A stretch of DNA of 64,000 nt from JACVRW01 sp963821275 (GCA_963821275.1 CAWGDF010000009.1:186001-250000), one strand, 5' to 3'. Positions 26,549 to 35,945 are shown, counted from the stretch's first letter. Notes: generated by a model from the sequence alone, not told the origin. Numbers and translations are program-made.

Positions 26549-27501
26549 TGCAACTGGGCTTCATCGGGCTGGGAAAGATGGGGGCCAACATGGTCCATCG
26601 CATCCACCGGGACTCCGACCACACATGTGTGGTGTTCGACTTCAACGCGGACGCCGTGACCGAGGCCGAGGGGGTCGGCGCAACCGGGGCCTCGTCGCTC
26701 GAGGAGCTGGTGGGTCAGCTCGAGGCGCCGCGCTCGGTCTGGATCATGGTGCCCGCCGGCGACCCGACGCAGCAGACCGTCGACGCGCTGGCCGACCTGA
26801 TGGACGAGGGCGACACCATCATCGACGGCGGCAACTCGCGCTGGACCGACGACAAGGCGCGCCAGGAGGCGCTCAGCCCCAGTGGCATCCACTACGTGGA
26901 CGTGGGCGTGAGCGGAGGCGTCTGGGGCCTGCAGGTGGGCTACTGCATGATGGTCGGCGGCCACGACGAGGCGGTCGAGCGCCTGTCCCCGATCCTCGAC
27001 GTGCTGGCGCCGCCCAAGACCGAGGAACACGGCCCGGGCTGGGGCCACTTCGGGCCGACCGGGGCGGGCCACTACGTCAAGATGGTCCACAACGGGGTGG
27101 AGTACGGGATGATGCAGGCATACGCCGAGGGCTTCTCGCTGTTCGACGCCTGCGAGTACGAGCTGGACAATGCCAAGATCGCCCACCTGTGGATGCAGGG
27201 CTCTGTGGTGCGCTCCTGGCTGTGCGAGCTGGCGGCCCGCGCCTTCGAGCAGGAGGGCAACGACCTTGCCCGGCTCGAGCCCTGGGTGGAGGACTCGGGT
27301 GAGGGTCGCTGGACGGTCGAGGACGCCATCGGCCGGCGCATCCCCATGCCCGTGATCAGCACGTCCCTGTTCGAGCGCTTCTCCTCGCGAGGCCAGAACG
27401 CGTTCGCGGCCAAGGTCAACGCCGCGCTTCGCAACCAGTTCGGGGGGCACGCGGTGCACGCCAACGATCCGGTCGCGCAGGCGCAGCCGCACGCCGAGTA
27501 G
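26548..27501 (+). CDS. gnd: 6-phosphogluconate dehydrogenase, short decarboxylating type
   Basis: 317-aa enzyme converting 6-phosphogluconate to ribulose-5-phosphate, CO2 and a reduced nicotinamide. N-terminal LGFIGLGKMGANMVHRI is the cofactor motif; the phosphate end reads VFDFNADAVTEAE, an acidic loop suggesting NAD rather than NADP use (inference). The family signature region is IIDGGNSRWTDDKAR, then VGVSGGVWGLQVGYCMMVGG, and the catalytic Lys is in GHYVKMVHNGVEYGMMQ. Length matches the roughly 300-aa Gram-positive GntZ/YqeC class, not the 470-aa class. It sits between tal-pgi and zwf. Confidence 0.94.
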   Translation: MQLGFIGLGKMGANMVHRIHRDSDHTCVVFDFNADAVTEAEGVGATGASSLEELVGQLEAPRSVWIMVPAGDPTQQTVDALADLMDEGDTIIDGGNSRWTDDKARQEALSPSGIHYVDVGVSGGVWGLQVGYCMMVGGHDEAVERLSPILDVLAPPKTEEHGPGWGHFGPTGAGHYVKMVHNGVEYGMMQAYAEGFSLFDACEYELDNAKIAHLWMQGSVVRSWLCELAARAFEQEGNDLARLEPWVEDSGEGRWTVEDAIGRRIPMPVISTSLFERFSSRGQNAFAAKVNAALRNQFGGHAVHANDPVAQAQPHAE

Positions 27502-27503
27502 CG

Positions 27504-29030
27504 ATGGCGGTCGTCGAGCAGGAGAACCCGCTGGTCGAGGGCCTCGAGCGGCTCCCGATCCATCCCACCACGCTCGTGATCTTCGGGGGCACCGGCGACC
27601 TGGCCCAGCGGAAGCTGCTCCCGGCGCTCTACAACCTGGCTCACGAGGGCGCGCTGCCCGAGCGCTTCAATCTGATCTCGGTGTCGCGCTCGGACATCCC
27701 GAACGACGACTACCGGGGCATGGCGAAAGAGTCGATCATCCAGCACTCGCGCCGCGAGCCGGACGAGCAGGTGCTGGCGAAGCTCCTCGACCGCGTTCGC
27801 TATGTGCCGGGCACCTTCGACGACGACATCGTCTTCAACCGGCTCAGCGACGAGCTCGAGGCCTTCGACGCGGACGCGGGGATCGAGTTCAACCGCGTCT
27901 TCTACCTCTCGACGGCGCCCAGGTTCTTCCCCTTGATCATCGAGAAGCTGGGCGCGCACGGGCTCGAGAAGCACAAGGACACCGAGGTGCGCGTGGTGAT
28001 CGAGAAGCCGTTCGGGACGACGCTGGCGGAGGCCCGTGACCTGAACCGACAGGTCCTCGCGGTGCTGAAGGAGAAGCAGGTCTTCCGGATCGACCACTAC
28101 CTGGGCAAGGAGACCGTCCAGAACATGCTGGCCTTTCGTTTCGCGAACGGCCTGTTCGAGCCGGTCTGGAATCGCAACTTCATCGACTACGTCCAGATCA
28201 CCGCCGCCGAGGATCTCGGCATCGGACGCCGAGCCGGGTACTACGACTCGGCGGGGGCGCTGCGCGACCTGGTCCAGAACCACATGCTGCAGCTGCTGTC
28301 GCTGCTCTGCATGGAGCCGCCGGTGACGTTCACCGCCGACGAGGTACGGGACGAGAAGGTGAAGGTGCTGCACGCCATTCCCGCCCCCACGCTCGAGACC
28401 GTGCCCGACGTGTCGGTGCGAGCGCAGTTCACGGCCGGAATGGCCGAGGGCAAGGAGGTCCCGGGCTATCTCGACGAGGAGGGAGTGCCCGACGACTCGC
28501 ACACCGAGACCTACGCGGCGCTCCGGCTCGAGGTGGACAACTGGCGCTGGGCGGGCGTGCCGATCTACCTGCGCACCGGCAAGCGGCTGGCCCGCAAGGT
28601 CACCGAGATCGCCGTGACGCTCAAGCCGGTGCCGCACCTGGCCTTCGAGGCCGCCGGCTCGGTCGGCGTGCAGCCGAACCAGCTGATCCTGACCGTCCAG
28701 CCCAACGAGGGCGTGTCGCTGTCGCTCGGCGCCAAGATCCCGGGCACCCGGATGCGCATCCGGCCCGTGAACATGGAGTTCCTCTACGGCACCGCCTTCC
28801 TGTCCCAGTCGCCGGAGGCCTACGAACGCCTGATCATGGACGCCATGCGCGGCGACGCGACGCTCTTCACCCGCAACGACGAGGTCGAGGCCCAGTGGCG
28901 CATCTGCGATCCGATCCTCAGGTGCTGGGCGAGCGACAACACTCCTCTCCTGACCTATCCGGCCGGCTCGCAGGGCCCGGAGGAGGCCGACCGGCTGCTG
29001 GCCCCGGGGCATCGCTGGCGGACGATCTGA
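27504..29030 (+). CDS. zwf: glucose-6-phosphate dehydrogenase
   Basis: 508-aa first enzyme of the oxidative pentose phosphate pathway, forming 6-phosphogluconolactone. N-terminal nucleotide motif VIFGGTGDLAQRKLLPALYNL is followed by the catalytic signature RIDHYLGKETVQN (Arg at residue 195, His 198). Substrate-contact motifs VRVVIEKPFGTTL and YFDSAGALRDLVQNHMLQ-type sequence (here YYDSAGALRDLVQNH) are intact. ATG 27504 follows the gnd stop by 2 bp. opcA follows directly, as in actinobacteria and cyanobacteria where OpcA is needed for full G6PD activity. Confidence 0.97.
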   Translation: MAVVEQENPLVEGLERLPIHPTTLVIFGGTGDLAQRKLLPALYNLAHEGALPERFNLISVSRSDIPNDDYRGMAKESIIQHSRREPDEQVLAKLLDRVRYVPGTFDDDIVFNRLSDELEAFDADAGIEFNRVFYLSTAPRFFPLIIEKLGAHGLEKHKDTEVRVVIEKPFGTTLAEARDLNRQVLAVLKEKQVFRIDHYLGKETVQNMLAFRFANGLFEPVWNRNFIDYVQITAAEDLGIGRRAGYYDSAGALRDLVQNHMLQLLSLLCMEPPVTFTADEVRDEKVKVLHAIPAPTLETVPDVSVRAQFTAGMAEGKEVPGYLDEEGVPDDSHTETYAALRLEVDNWRWAGVPIYLRTGKRLARKVTEIAVTLKPVPHLAFEAAGSVGVQPNQLILTVQPNEGVSLSLGAKIPGTRMRIRPVNMEFLYGTAFLSQSPEAYERLIMDAMRGDATLFTRNDEVEAQWRICDPILRCWASDNTPLLTYPAGSQGPEEADRLLAPGHRWRTI

Positions 29031-29037
29031 GGACGCC

Positions 29038-30099
29038 ATGGTCGACGCCGGGGCCCTCTGGGGAGCGCAGGACACCACGCCGAGCGACATCGACGGCGCG
29101 CTTCGCGCGCTGCTGAAGGAGGAGTACGCCAAGGACCGAGCCTGCGCGCCCGCTCGGGTGCTCAACCTGGTGGTGATCGTCGACCGGGAGTGGCGCGGCG
29201 AGATCCTCAACCGGCTGGAGAAGGTCGGGCGCTACCACCCGTCGCGCCTGATCCTGTGCGCGGTCGAGCCGGGGCGGAGCACACTCGACGCCTCGGTGGC
29301 CCTCACGATGGACGCGTCCGAGGAGCCGGGGGAGGCGGCGCTCCTGCGGGAGCGGGTCGTCGTCGACATGGGCGAGGCCCATCTCAAGGCCCTGGACACG
29401 ATCGTCGACCCGCTGGTCGTGCCGGACATCGCCACGCTGGTCTGGTCACCCCACGGCCACCACGACGCCGTCGACGCACTGCTCAAGCTGGCCCAGGTGG
29501 TGCTCGTGGATCTCGTCGAGGAGCCCGACCCGGTAGTGGCCGTGCACCGAGCGCTCGCCCTGGCTCGGTCCGCCTACGTGGTCGATCTCGCCTGGCTCCG
29601 CTCCACGCCCTGGCGCGAGCGCGTGGCGGCGAGCTTCGATCCGCCTCGCTACCGGGAGGAGCTGGGCCGCATCGACTCCGTCACCGTGCGGCACCGGGCC
29701 GACTCCAGCATTGCCGGGGTGCTCTTCTGCGGCTGGCTGGCGGTACGCCTGGGCTGGCAGGCGGGCTCGCTGATGAGCGCCAACGGCGACCTGCACGGGA
29801 GCGCCCGCGGTCGCCGCCAGGAGGTCGCGCTGAAGCTCGTTCCGGACGCGGAGCAGGCCGTGCCCGGCCTGGCGGGGATCCACATCGGCAGCTCCTCCGG
29901 GATGCAGCTGGCGCTGGATCGCGGCCCCGGCGGCCTCGCGGCCCACCGCGTCGATCCCGACGGCAGCGAGTCCTCGTGGACGGTGCTGGGCGCCTCGCGG
30001 GGCGAGGCGGGCATCCTGGGCGAGGGGATCCGCCAGGCGCTGCTGCGCGATCCCGTGTACCGCCGCGTGCTGGACCAGGCGGCGGCGATGGTGGGCTAG
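29038..30099 (+). CDS. opcA: OpcA, glucose-6-phosphate dehydrogenase assembly protein
   Basis: 353-aa allosteric or assembly partner of Zwf. Recognisable segments are RACAPARVLNLVVIVDREWRGEI, LEKVGRYHPSRLILCAVEPG, LVVPDIATLVWSPHGHHDAVDAL and the C-terminal half with DLAWLRSTPWRERVAASFDPP. The gene is 7 bp behind zwf, the usual pairing. OpcA has no catalytic residues of its own; in other organisms it binds Zwf and makes it active. It is the last gene of the operon; no clear T-tailed terminator is seen in the 60 bp that follow. Confidence 0.93.
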   Translation: MVDAGALWGAQDTTPSDIDGALRALLKEEYAKDRACAPARVLNLVVIVDREWRGEILNRLEKVGRYHPSRLILCAVEPGRSTLDASVALTMDASEEPGEAALLRERVVVDMGEAHLKALDTIVDPLVVPDIATLVWSPHGHHDAVDALLKLAQVVLVDLVEEPDPVVAVHRALALARSAYVVDLAWLRSTPWRERVAASFDPPRYREELGRIDSVTVRHRADSSIAGVLFCGWLAVRLGWQAGSLMSANGDLHGSARGRRQEVALKLVPDAEQAVPGLAGIHIGSSSGMQLALDRGPGGLAAHRVDPDGSESSWTVLGASRGEAGILGEGIRQALLRDPVYRRVLDQAAAMVG

Positions 30100-30165
30100 G
30101 GCCGCCGCCGGTCCCCAGGTGCTTTCCGCCGCGGGCGGGGTCAAGTACGTTCTTAATTGAGGCCG

Positions 30166-31079
30166 ATGAAGTTTCTGGTCCTTGGACCGCTGGAGGTGCA
30201 CGGCGAGCGCGGCGCGGTGTCGTTGGGAGGCCCGAAGCAGCGTGCCGTCCTGGCCGTGCTGCTCCTGCACGCGAACGAGCCGGTGAGCTGGGAGCGGTTG
30301 GCCGTCGCGCTGTGGAACGAAGACCTCCCGGCCGCGCCCGCAAGACGGTGCAGGTGCATGTCTCGAGGTTGCGCAAGGCGCTCGGCGACCCGGACCTGCT
30401 GACCACGAGGCCGGCTGGCTATGAGCTGCGAGTCCGTCCGGGAGAGCTCGACTCCGAGCGCTTCGAGCGGCTGGTCGAAGAGGGACGACGTGCGCTTGCC
30501 GAGGGCCGGGCCGAGCATGCTGCGACCGTGCTGCGGGAGGCGTTGGCGCTCTGGCGCGGTTCGCCGCTCGCCGAGGTGACCTTCGAGCCGTTCGCGCAGG
30601 CGGAGATCGCCCGGCTGGAGGAGCAGCGGCTGGCTGCCCTCGAGGCGCGCATCGAGGCCGAACTGGCCGCCGGGCGGCACGCCATGCTGATCGGCCAGTT
30701 GCAGCAGCTGGTGGCTGAGAACCCCACCCGCGAGCGGCTGGCCGGGCTGCTGATGCTCGCGCTCTACCGCTGCGAGCGCCAAGCGGATGCGCTGCAGGTC
30801 TACCAGGACGCTCGCAGGGCACTGGTCGAGGACCTGGGAATAGAGCCGGGCGAGGGCCTGCGGGAGCTCGAGACCGGCGGCTCGCTCCGGCGGCGGCAGT
30901 CTGAGGCCCTCGAGGAAGTGCTGGCCGCAGCCCATGAATCAGGTCGCTATTGGAGGACGATCGTTCCACTCCACTCAGGGGATCAACGTGGGTCCGCGTA
31001 CTCGTCGTGGCGGCGCAGCCACAAGACCGCTGCGTCGCCCTCGTTGCGGCCGACCGGAGTGCGGTCCAGAAGGGCGTAG
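30166..31079 (+). CDS. BTAD/AfsR-type (SARP-like) transcriptional regulator, frameshifted
   Basis: About 304 aa if one missing base near 30331-30336 is restored. First frame: MKFLVLGPLEVHGERGAVSL and GGPKQRAVLAVLLLHANEPVS, the OmpR-type winged helix of SARP regulators. Second frame: ARKTVQVHVSRLRKALGDPD, completing that helix, then the bacterial transcriptional activation domain (LALWRGSPLAEVTFEPFAQAE, ALYRCERQADALQVYQDARR, DLGIEPGEGLRELE). After the BTAD domain the C-terminus is a short tail that looks unlike protein and runs 97 bp into the convergent DUF899 gene, so a further indel or 3' truncation is possible. It may regulate neighbouring genes; targets unknown. Confidence 0.7.
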
Positions 31080-31720
31080 TAGCCCATCGCCGGCTCGAGA
31101 CCGCGCGCGGTCGTCAGGTAGGTCCGGTAGACGGTGCCGTCCGAGAGCGCGTAAGCGCTCAGACCGGGCCCCTCCGCCACGTAGGTCGCCACATCGACCC
31201 CACAGGCCTCGGCGAGCTGGTCGACCGCCGGCGGCAGCCCGCCCTCGAGGAACGGCTTCAGCTCCTCCTCGGTGTGCAGGAACCCAAGCTCACGATTGAG
31301 CTCGCTGCCCACCGTCGAGGCCCAGTCGAGGGTCCAACCCATCCGCTTCCTGTATTCCTGGAGTTTCTCCAGCGGGGCCCGCGAGACGAGCATCAGCTTC
31401 ACGTCCCGCGCCGCCAGGTGGATCGCGTTGGGGTTGAGGTTGTCCACGATCGACGAGCAGACCGGGCAGCCGGCCGCGTAGGCCGGGCCGAACATGAAGT
31501 GGTAGATGAGCAACTGCGAGTGACCGTCGAACAGCTCGGAGAGCGACTTGGTCCCGTCGGCGGTCTCGAAGCGGTAGTCCTTCTCGACCGCCACCCAGGG
31601 AAGCTCCCGCCGTTTGCGCGCCAGCTCGTCGTTGCGCCGGGTGAGCTCCTTCTCCTCCGCCAGCAGCTCGTCGCGGGCGGCCTGCCACTCCTCTTGGGTC
31701 CCGACCGTGTGCTGCGTCAT
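30983..31720 (-). CDS. DUF899 thioredoxin-fold protein
   Basis: 245-aa cytosolic protein of the DUF899 family, a thioredoxin-like fold. N-terminal helical segment (QEEWQAARDELLAEEKELTRRNDELARKRRELPW) is followed by LSELFDGHSQLLIYHFMFGP and the Cys pair GCPVCSSIVDNLN, equivalent to the redox-active CxxC. Later come RMGWTLDWASTVGSELNREL and YRTYLTTARGLE, typical of the family. Peroxiredoxin-like or disulfide-handling activity is plausible but unproven. It is convergent with, and overlaps, the BTAD regulator reading frame. A GAGGCAAGGCA stretch precedes the ATG. Confidence 0.85.
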   Translation of the reverse strand: MTQHTVGTQEEWQAARDELLAEEKELTRRNDELARKRRELPWVAVEKDYRFETADGTKSLSELFDGHSQLLIYHFMFGPAYAAGCPVCSSIVDNLNPNAIHLAARDVKLMLVSRAPLEKLQEYRKRMGWTLDWASTVGSELNRELGFLHTEEELKPFLEGGLPPAVDQLAEACGVDVATYVAEGPGLSAYALSDGTVYRTYLTTARGLEPAMGYYALLDRTPVGRNEGDAAVLWLRRHDEYADPR

Positions 31721-31909
31721 TGCCTTGCCTCCTATCTCAGCGCGGGTGCCCCTTGTCGTCCCGGTCCTTCGTTCGAATAGGAAATATCGCTCCGGGACGT
31801 CGCCGGGTGCAACCCATTCTTCCCCCGATGAGTTCTGCGCGCGACCCGGGTTCCTACCTGAGCGCAGAGACCTTCACGACCGGCGGGCTGAGCCTCAGCT
31901 ACGCGCCGG

Positions 31910-32527
31910 TCAAGGACTGACCGCCCGCCGCGGACGGAGCAGACCGCGGCTCTCGACGAGCGCGAGCGTCGCTCGGGCCGCGCTGTCGGCGGCGCGCTCG
32001 ATCGCGTCGACCCCGTCGCCGAGCGCGCCGTCGAGGAGCAGCGCGGCGTAGCCGTGCGCCGTGGCCTCGACAGCCACTGCGAGGTCGTCGCCGGCTGACA
32101 GGGCCCGCACGCAGTCGCGGAACGCGTCGTCGATCGGTCGCTCGGCGGCGGCGACTTCGGGATGGCGCGCCTTGTCGATCCCGCCCTCGAGGAGCACCGC
32201 GAACAGCGGGCGGTTGGCACCGGCGAAGCGGACGTACGCGGCGGCGATGGCGGCGAGTCGGCGTCCGGGCTCCGGCTCGACGCGGATCGCCGGCTCCAGC
32301 TGGGCGGAGAAGGTGTCGTAGGCGCGCACCGCGACCGCGGCGAGGAGCTCGTCGCGGTCGGCAAAGTGGGCGTAGGGCGCGCTCGCGGCGACGCCGAGCC
32401 GACGGCTCGCCTCAGCGAGCGAGAAGCCGTGCACGCCGCTGGCTGCGATGAGCTCCACGGCCGTTTCGATCAACGCCGCCCGGAGGTCACCGTGGTGGTA
32501 GCGGCCCGCCTTGGCCGGTCGCGGCAT
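31910..32527 (-). CDS. TetR/AcrR-family transcriptional regulator
   Basis: 205-aa repressor: N-terminal HTH with GDLRAALIETAVELIAASGVHG, FSLAEASRRLGVAASAPYAHFADRDELLAAVA. The C-terminal ligand-binding domain (AAAYVRFAGANRPLFAVLLEGG) resembles the WHG-type TetR C-terminal domain. The ATG at 32527 lies inside the end of the upstream SDR gene (41-bp overlap), so the pair is co-transcribed with the enzyme first. It probably controls the SDR gene in response to a small hydrophobic compound. No operator palindrome could be picked out upstream of the SDR gene. Confidence 0.9.
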   Translation of the reverse strand: MPRPAKAGRYHHGDLRAALIETAVELIAASGVHGFSLAEASRRLGVAASAPYAHFADRDELLAAVAVRAYDTFSAQLEPAIRVEPEPGRRLAAIAAAYVRFAGANRPLFAVLLEGGIDKARHPEVAAAERPIDDAFRDCVRALSAGDDLAVAVEATAHGYAALLLDGALGDGVDAIERAADSAARATLALVESRGLLRPRRAVSP

Positions 32528-33386
32528 GGAGATCAGGGTAAGCGACGCCGGTGAGCCGCTCGGACAGCTCCCAGAGCCGCCGGCGTGCCTCCGCGTCGTG
32601 CGAGGCGGTGCTCGACTCCACCCGGACCGGGCGTCCGGCGTGCCCGAACCGGCCGGCCGGTCCGTAGTACTCGCCGCCCTTCGCGGCCGGGTCGAGCGCG
32701 GCCCGCAACGTCGGGCGCGCCCCCTCGCGCGGGCGCTGACCGAGCCAGGGCAGGCGGATGACCGCCCGCTCGAGCGCAGAGCTCGTCCGCCACAGATCCG
32801 TGACGACGATTCCGGGGTGGGCGGCGAGCGAAATCGTGTCCGCGCCGATTGCGTCGAGCCGGGCCTGGAGCTCGGTCGCGAAGAGCAGGTTCGCGAGCTT
32901 CGACTGCGCGTAGGCCTCCGACGCGTCGTAGCCGCGCTCCGACTGGAGATCGTCGAGGTCGATCATGCCCTGCTTGTGGGCGTTGCTGCTGACCGTCACG
33001 ATGCGCGACCTCTGAGTCTTCAGGAGGAGGTCGAGTACGAGCCCGGTCAGCGCGAAATGGCCGAGGTGGTTGGTAGCGAGGGTCAGCTCGAATCCGTCTT
33101 CGGTGCGTTCGTACGGCACCTCCATCACGCCCGCGTTGTTGACCAGGAGATCGAGGCGGGCACAGGTCGCGCAGATCTCCTCTGCTGCGGCCCGCACGGA
33201 GCGCTGAGAGGCGAGGTCGAGCTGGACAACCCGCGCCTTCGGGATCCGTGCCGCCGCCCGCTCGGCCTTGGCGGTGTCACGACACGCGAGCAGCACTTCG
33301 ACCCCTCGCGCCGCGAACGCCACCGCTGTCTCGAACCCGATGCCGGCGCAGCCGCCGGTGATCACAGCAATCTGAGTGTCACTCAT
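32487..33386 (-). CDS. short-chain dehydrogenase/reductase
   Basis: 299-aa SDR resembling retinol-dehydrogenase/WW-domain-oxidoreductase types. Cofactor motif AVITGGCAGIGFETAVAFAARG with an Arg/Lys-containing loop (ACRDTAKAERAAARI) points to NADP. Structural NNAGVM, catalytic Ser in VTVSSNAHKQG, and YAQSKLAN (Tyr-x3-Lys) are all present. ATG 33386 (MSDTQIAV) is chosen over the upstream start at 33452 because the fold starts there. It is followed by, and overlaps, the TetR gene. The alcohol or ketone substrate is unknown. Confidence 0.9.
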   Translation of the reverse strand: MSDTQIAVITGGCAGIGFETAVAFAARGVEVLLACRDTAKAERAAARIPKARVVQLDLASQRSVRAAAEEICATCARLDLLVNNAGVMEVPYERTEDGFELTLATNHLGHFALTGLVLDLLLKTQRSRIVTVSSNAHKQGMIDLDDLQSERGYDASEAYAQSKLANLLFATELQARLDAIGADTISLAAHPGIVVTDLWRTSSALERAVIRLPWLGQRPREGARPTLRAALDPAAKGGEYYGPAGRFGHAGRPVRVESSTASHDAEARRRLWELSERLTGVAYPDLHAATGQGGPLPPR

Positions 33387-33489
33387 AATCTGAGCACCAT
33401 TAAGATAGCAGGCCCGAGAGCCGCCACGGCTGACGCCGGCGGCTCGCCACACCGCGGCGAGGTCTCGCGCGGGGCATCATTGGAAGGGG

Positions 33490-35565
33490 ATGACGCCAGG
33501 AGTTCCCACCGGCGGCGGGCAGGACAGCCACGGGCGGCTTGCGGCGGCGCGTCGCAACCGCCACGGCGCTGTCGCGCTGTACGCGGGCTCCGTCGCGCTG
33601 GTGGCCCTCTCCTACTACCTCACGGGACGGCTCGGCCTGGAGCTCGCGTATCTCGACGGGGCGGTGGCGGCCGTCTGGCCGCCGGCCGGGCTGGGAGTCG
33701 CGGTGCTGTTCCTGTACGGCATCCGCCTCTGGCCGGGCATCGTGATCGGCGATCTACTGCTGGCCGACTTCTCGACCCCGCTGGGGACCGTCCTCGGCCA
33801 GACTGTCGGCAACACGCTGGCGCTCGTTGTTGCCGCACTGCTGTTGCGGCGCCTGATGGGCGGGCGGGGCAGCCTCGAGCGCACCCTCGACGTCCTGGCC
33901 CTCGTCGTCTGTGCGCTGGTCGCCGCGCTGGTCAGTGCCGCCTTCGGACCGACGGCGCTGCGTCTCGGCGGGGTGATAAGCGCGGACGAGCTCGGGCGCG
34001 TATTTCGCACCTGGGCGTTGGGCGACGCCACGGGCGTCCTCGTGGTGGCCCCGGCCGTGCTGACCTGGGCCACGCTGGGCGTGGCCGGCATCCGCCGGCG
34101 CGACGTCCTGGAGGGGGCGGTGGTGCTGGTCGTGCTCGCGGTCCTGGCCGAGGTGGCGCCCCAGCGCGACGTGCCCTACATCGTCTTTCCCGTTCTCCTC
34201 TGGACGGCGCTGCGCCTCGGCCCTCGCGGCGCCGCCACGGCGATCGTCGTCGTGTGCTCGATCACGGTGTGGAACACGGCTCACGAGGAGGGGCCGTTCG
34301 TGCGCGAGTCGATCACCGACAGCCTGCTCGCGACCCAGTTCTTCATCGCGACCGCTGCCCTCACCTCGCTACTGCTCGCTGCGGTGACCGCCGAGCGCAC
34401 CCGCGCGGCCGAGGCGCTGATGGTCAGCGAGGCGGCGCAGCGAACGCTTGCCGATGAGCACGCGGCGCTGCGCCGGGTCGCCACGCTCGTCGCCGAAGAG
34501 TCGCCGCCGAGCCGCGTCTTCCAGCAGGTGACCGAAGAGGTCGGCCGGCTGCTGGAGCTACCCGGCGCGACGGTCGTCCACTTCCGGGGCCCGCAGAACG
34601 CGACGGTCGTCAGCGCTTGGAGCGAGGACGGGAGCCTGCGCTTTCCGGTGGGGTCCTCGCTCGAGCTCGACGGCGACACGGTGGTCGCCAAGGTGCTGCG
34701 CAGCGGCAGCGCGCAACGGGTCGAGCGCTACGACGAGGCCGGCGGGAGCCTGGCCCAGACGCTGCGAAGCGCCGGGTACCGTGGCGGGGTGGCCGCGCCG
34801 GTCAGGGTGGCGGGCGGCTTGTGGGGGGCGCTGGTTGCGGTGACCGCTTCGGACGAGCCGCTGCCGGAGGGCCTCGAGCAGCAGCTGTGCGACTTCGCGG
34901 ACCTCGTGGGGCAGGCACTGGCCAACGCCGATGCCCGGGAGAGGCTGGCTGCGTCGCGAGCCGAGCTGGTGGAGGCCAGCGACGCCGAGCGCCGGCGACT
35001 CGAGCGCAACCTGCACGACGGCGCCCAGCAGCGTCTCGTATCCGTGGCCCTCGGCCTGAACGTGGTCGGCGCGAGGCTCGAGGACGATCCGGGGACCGCT
35101 CGTCAGGCGCTCTCCAAGGCCCGGGACGATCTCGCGCAGGGGCTCGACGAGCTGCGCGAGCTGGCACGCGGCCTGCACCCCGTCCTGCTCACGGAGCGTG
35201 GTCTCGGCCCCGCGCTCGATGCATTGCTCACGCGTGCGCCGGTGCCGGTCGAGATCACGGAGCTGCCCGAGGGTCGCCTCACGGCGCCGGTCGAGGCGGC
35301 GGCCTATTACGTCGTGGCGGAGGCGATCACGAACGTGGCGAAGTACTCGCTTGCGTCACGCGCGACGGTGAGCATCCGTCGCTCGAACGGTTACGCCACG
35401 GTGACGGTGTCCGACGACGGCATCGGCGGCGCCGACCCCGCCCGCGGCTCGGGTCTGCGCGGCCTCGCGGCTCGCGTTGAGGCCCTGAACGGCCGCCTCG
35501 ACGTCGAGAGCCCGCCCGAGCGGGGCACCCTCATCAAGGCAGAGATCCCCTACGGAGGAGAGTGA
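33490..35565 (+). CDS. membrane sensor histidine kinase with MASE1 and GAF domains
   Basis: 691-aa kinase. The N-terminal 300 residues contain about eight hydrophobic helices with the MASE1 hallmark AVAAVWPPAGLGVAVLFLYGIRLWPGI. A GAF domain follows (VFQQVTEEVGRLLELPGATVVHF ... GLWGALVAVTA). The HisKA_3 phosphoacceptor is in RRRLERNLHDGAQQRLVSVALGL. A HATPase domain closes it (AITNVAKYSLASRATVSI, VSDDGIGGADPARGSGLRGLAARVEAL). This is the NarL-partner type, but no response regulator is adjacent, so it is an orphan or partners with the regulator at 44804. The signal is unknown. Confidence 0.9.
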   Translation: MTPGVPTGGGQDSHGRLAAARRNRHGAVALYAGSVALVALSYYLTGRLGLELAYLDGAVAAVWPPAGLGVAVLFLYGIRLWPGIVIGDLLLADFSTPLGTVLGQTVGNTLALVVAALLLRRLMGGRGSLERTLDVLALVVCALVAALVSAAFGPTALRLGGVISADELGRVFRTWALGDATGVLVVAPAVLTWATLGVAGIRRRDVLEGAVVLVVLAVLAEVAPQRDVPYIVFPVLLWTALRLGPRGAATAIVVVCSITVWNTAHEEGPFVRESITDSLLATQFFIATAALTSLLLAAVTAERTRAAEALMVSEAAQRTLADEHAALRRVATLVAEESPPSRVFQQVTEEVGRLLELPGATVVHFRGPQNATVVSAWSEDGSLRFPVGSSLELDGDTVVAKVLRSGSAQRVERYDEAGGSLAQTLRSAGYRGGVAAPVRVAGGLWGALVAVTASDEPLPEGLEQQLCDFADLVGQALANADARERLAASRAELVEASDAERRRLERNLHDGAQQRLVSVALGLNVVGARLEDDPGTARQALSKARDDLAQGLDELRELARGLHPVLLTERGLGPALDALLTRAPVPVEITELPEGRLTAPVEAAAYYVVAEAITNVAKYSLASRATVSIRRSNGYATVTVSDDGIGGADPARGSGLRGLAARVEALNGRLDVESPPERGTLIKAEIPYGGE

Positions 35566-35573
35566 GCCCGCGC

Positions 35574-35945
35574 TCACGGCGCTGACCTCCAGTGTGCCCG
35601 CCACTCGGGTGGCTCCCAGCCCTCGCTGACGTAGATCGTCTCACGCGCGATCTTGTCTCCTCGAAACTCGAGGATGCTCAGCCCGAAGTTCGGGGGGCCC
35701 TCGTCGTAGCGGAGCGAGATCTCGGCGACCCAGAAATCGTCTCGGCCTCTGACCTCACGGAACTCGACGGTCACCGAGGCCGGGTAGTTGCTTCTCCACT
35801 CGCGGAGGTTCTCGACTCCGACGAACCGCTCGCCGGACTGCGGGAACTCGAGCACAGCGTCGTCTTGGTACATCGCGTGCGAGCGCTCGGGATCGCCGGA
35901 GGTGAAGTGCTGCTCGAGCATGGCCCTGACCGTTTCCTCGTCCAT
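35574..35945 (-). CDS. NTF2-like/SnoaL-type nuclear transport factor 2 fold protein
   Basis: 123-aa single-domain protein: MDEETVRAMLEQHFTSGDPE, then DDAVLEFPQSGERFVGVENLREWRSNYP, VEFREVRGRDDFWVAEISLRY and ISILEFRGDKI-type strand (here LSILEFRGDKIARETIYVSEGWEPPEW). These are the features of the SnoaL-like NTF2 superfamily, whose members are either small enzymes or ligand-binding proteins. ATG 35945 is preferred over the ORF start at 36209, which adds Arg/Pro-rich sequence with no family similarity. It is convergent with the histidine kinase gene, stops 8 bp apart. No operon partner. Confidence 0.85.
   Translation of the reverse strand: MDEETVRAMLEQHFTSGDPERSHAMYQDDAVLEFPQSGERFVGVENLREWRSNYPASVTVEFREVRGRDDFWVAEISLRYDEGPPNFGLSILEFRGDKIARETIYVSEGWEPPEWRAHWRSAP

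Noticed and set aside
27072..29210. 712-aa minus-strand frame opposite zwf
   Set aside because: No recognisable family and fully explained by zwf on the other strand.
30137..30146. GGGGTCAAGT before the BTAD gene, as a third copy of the 45-bp repeat
   Set aside because: Only ten bases match and the palindrome is absent, so it is probably chance.
31828..31920. 30-aa plus-strand frame ending SLSYAPVKD between the DUF899 and TetR genes
   Set aside because: The tail vaguely recalls the end of ABC substrate-binding proteins, but there is no ribosome site and no further homologous sequence; too short to support.
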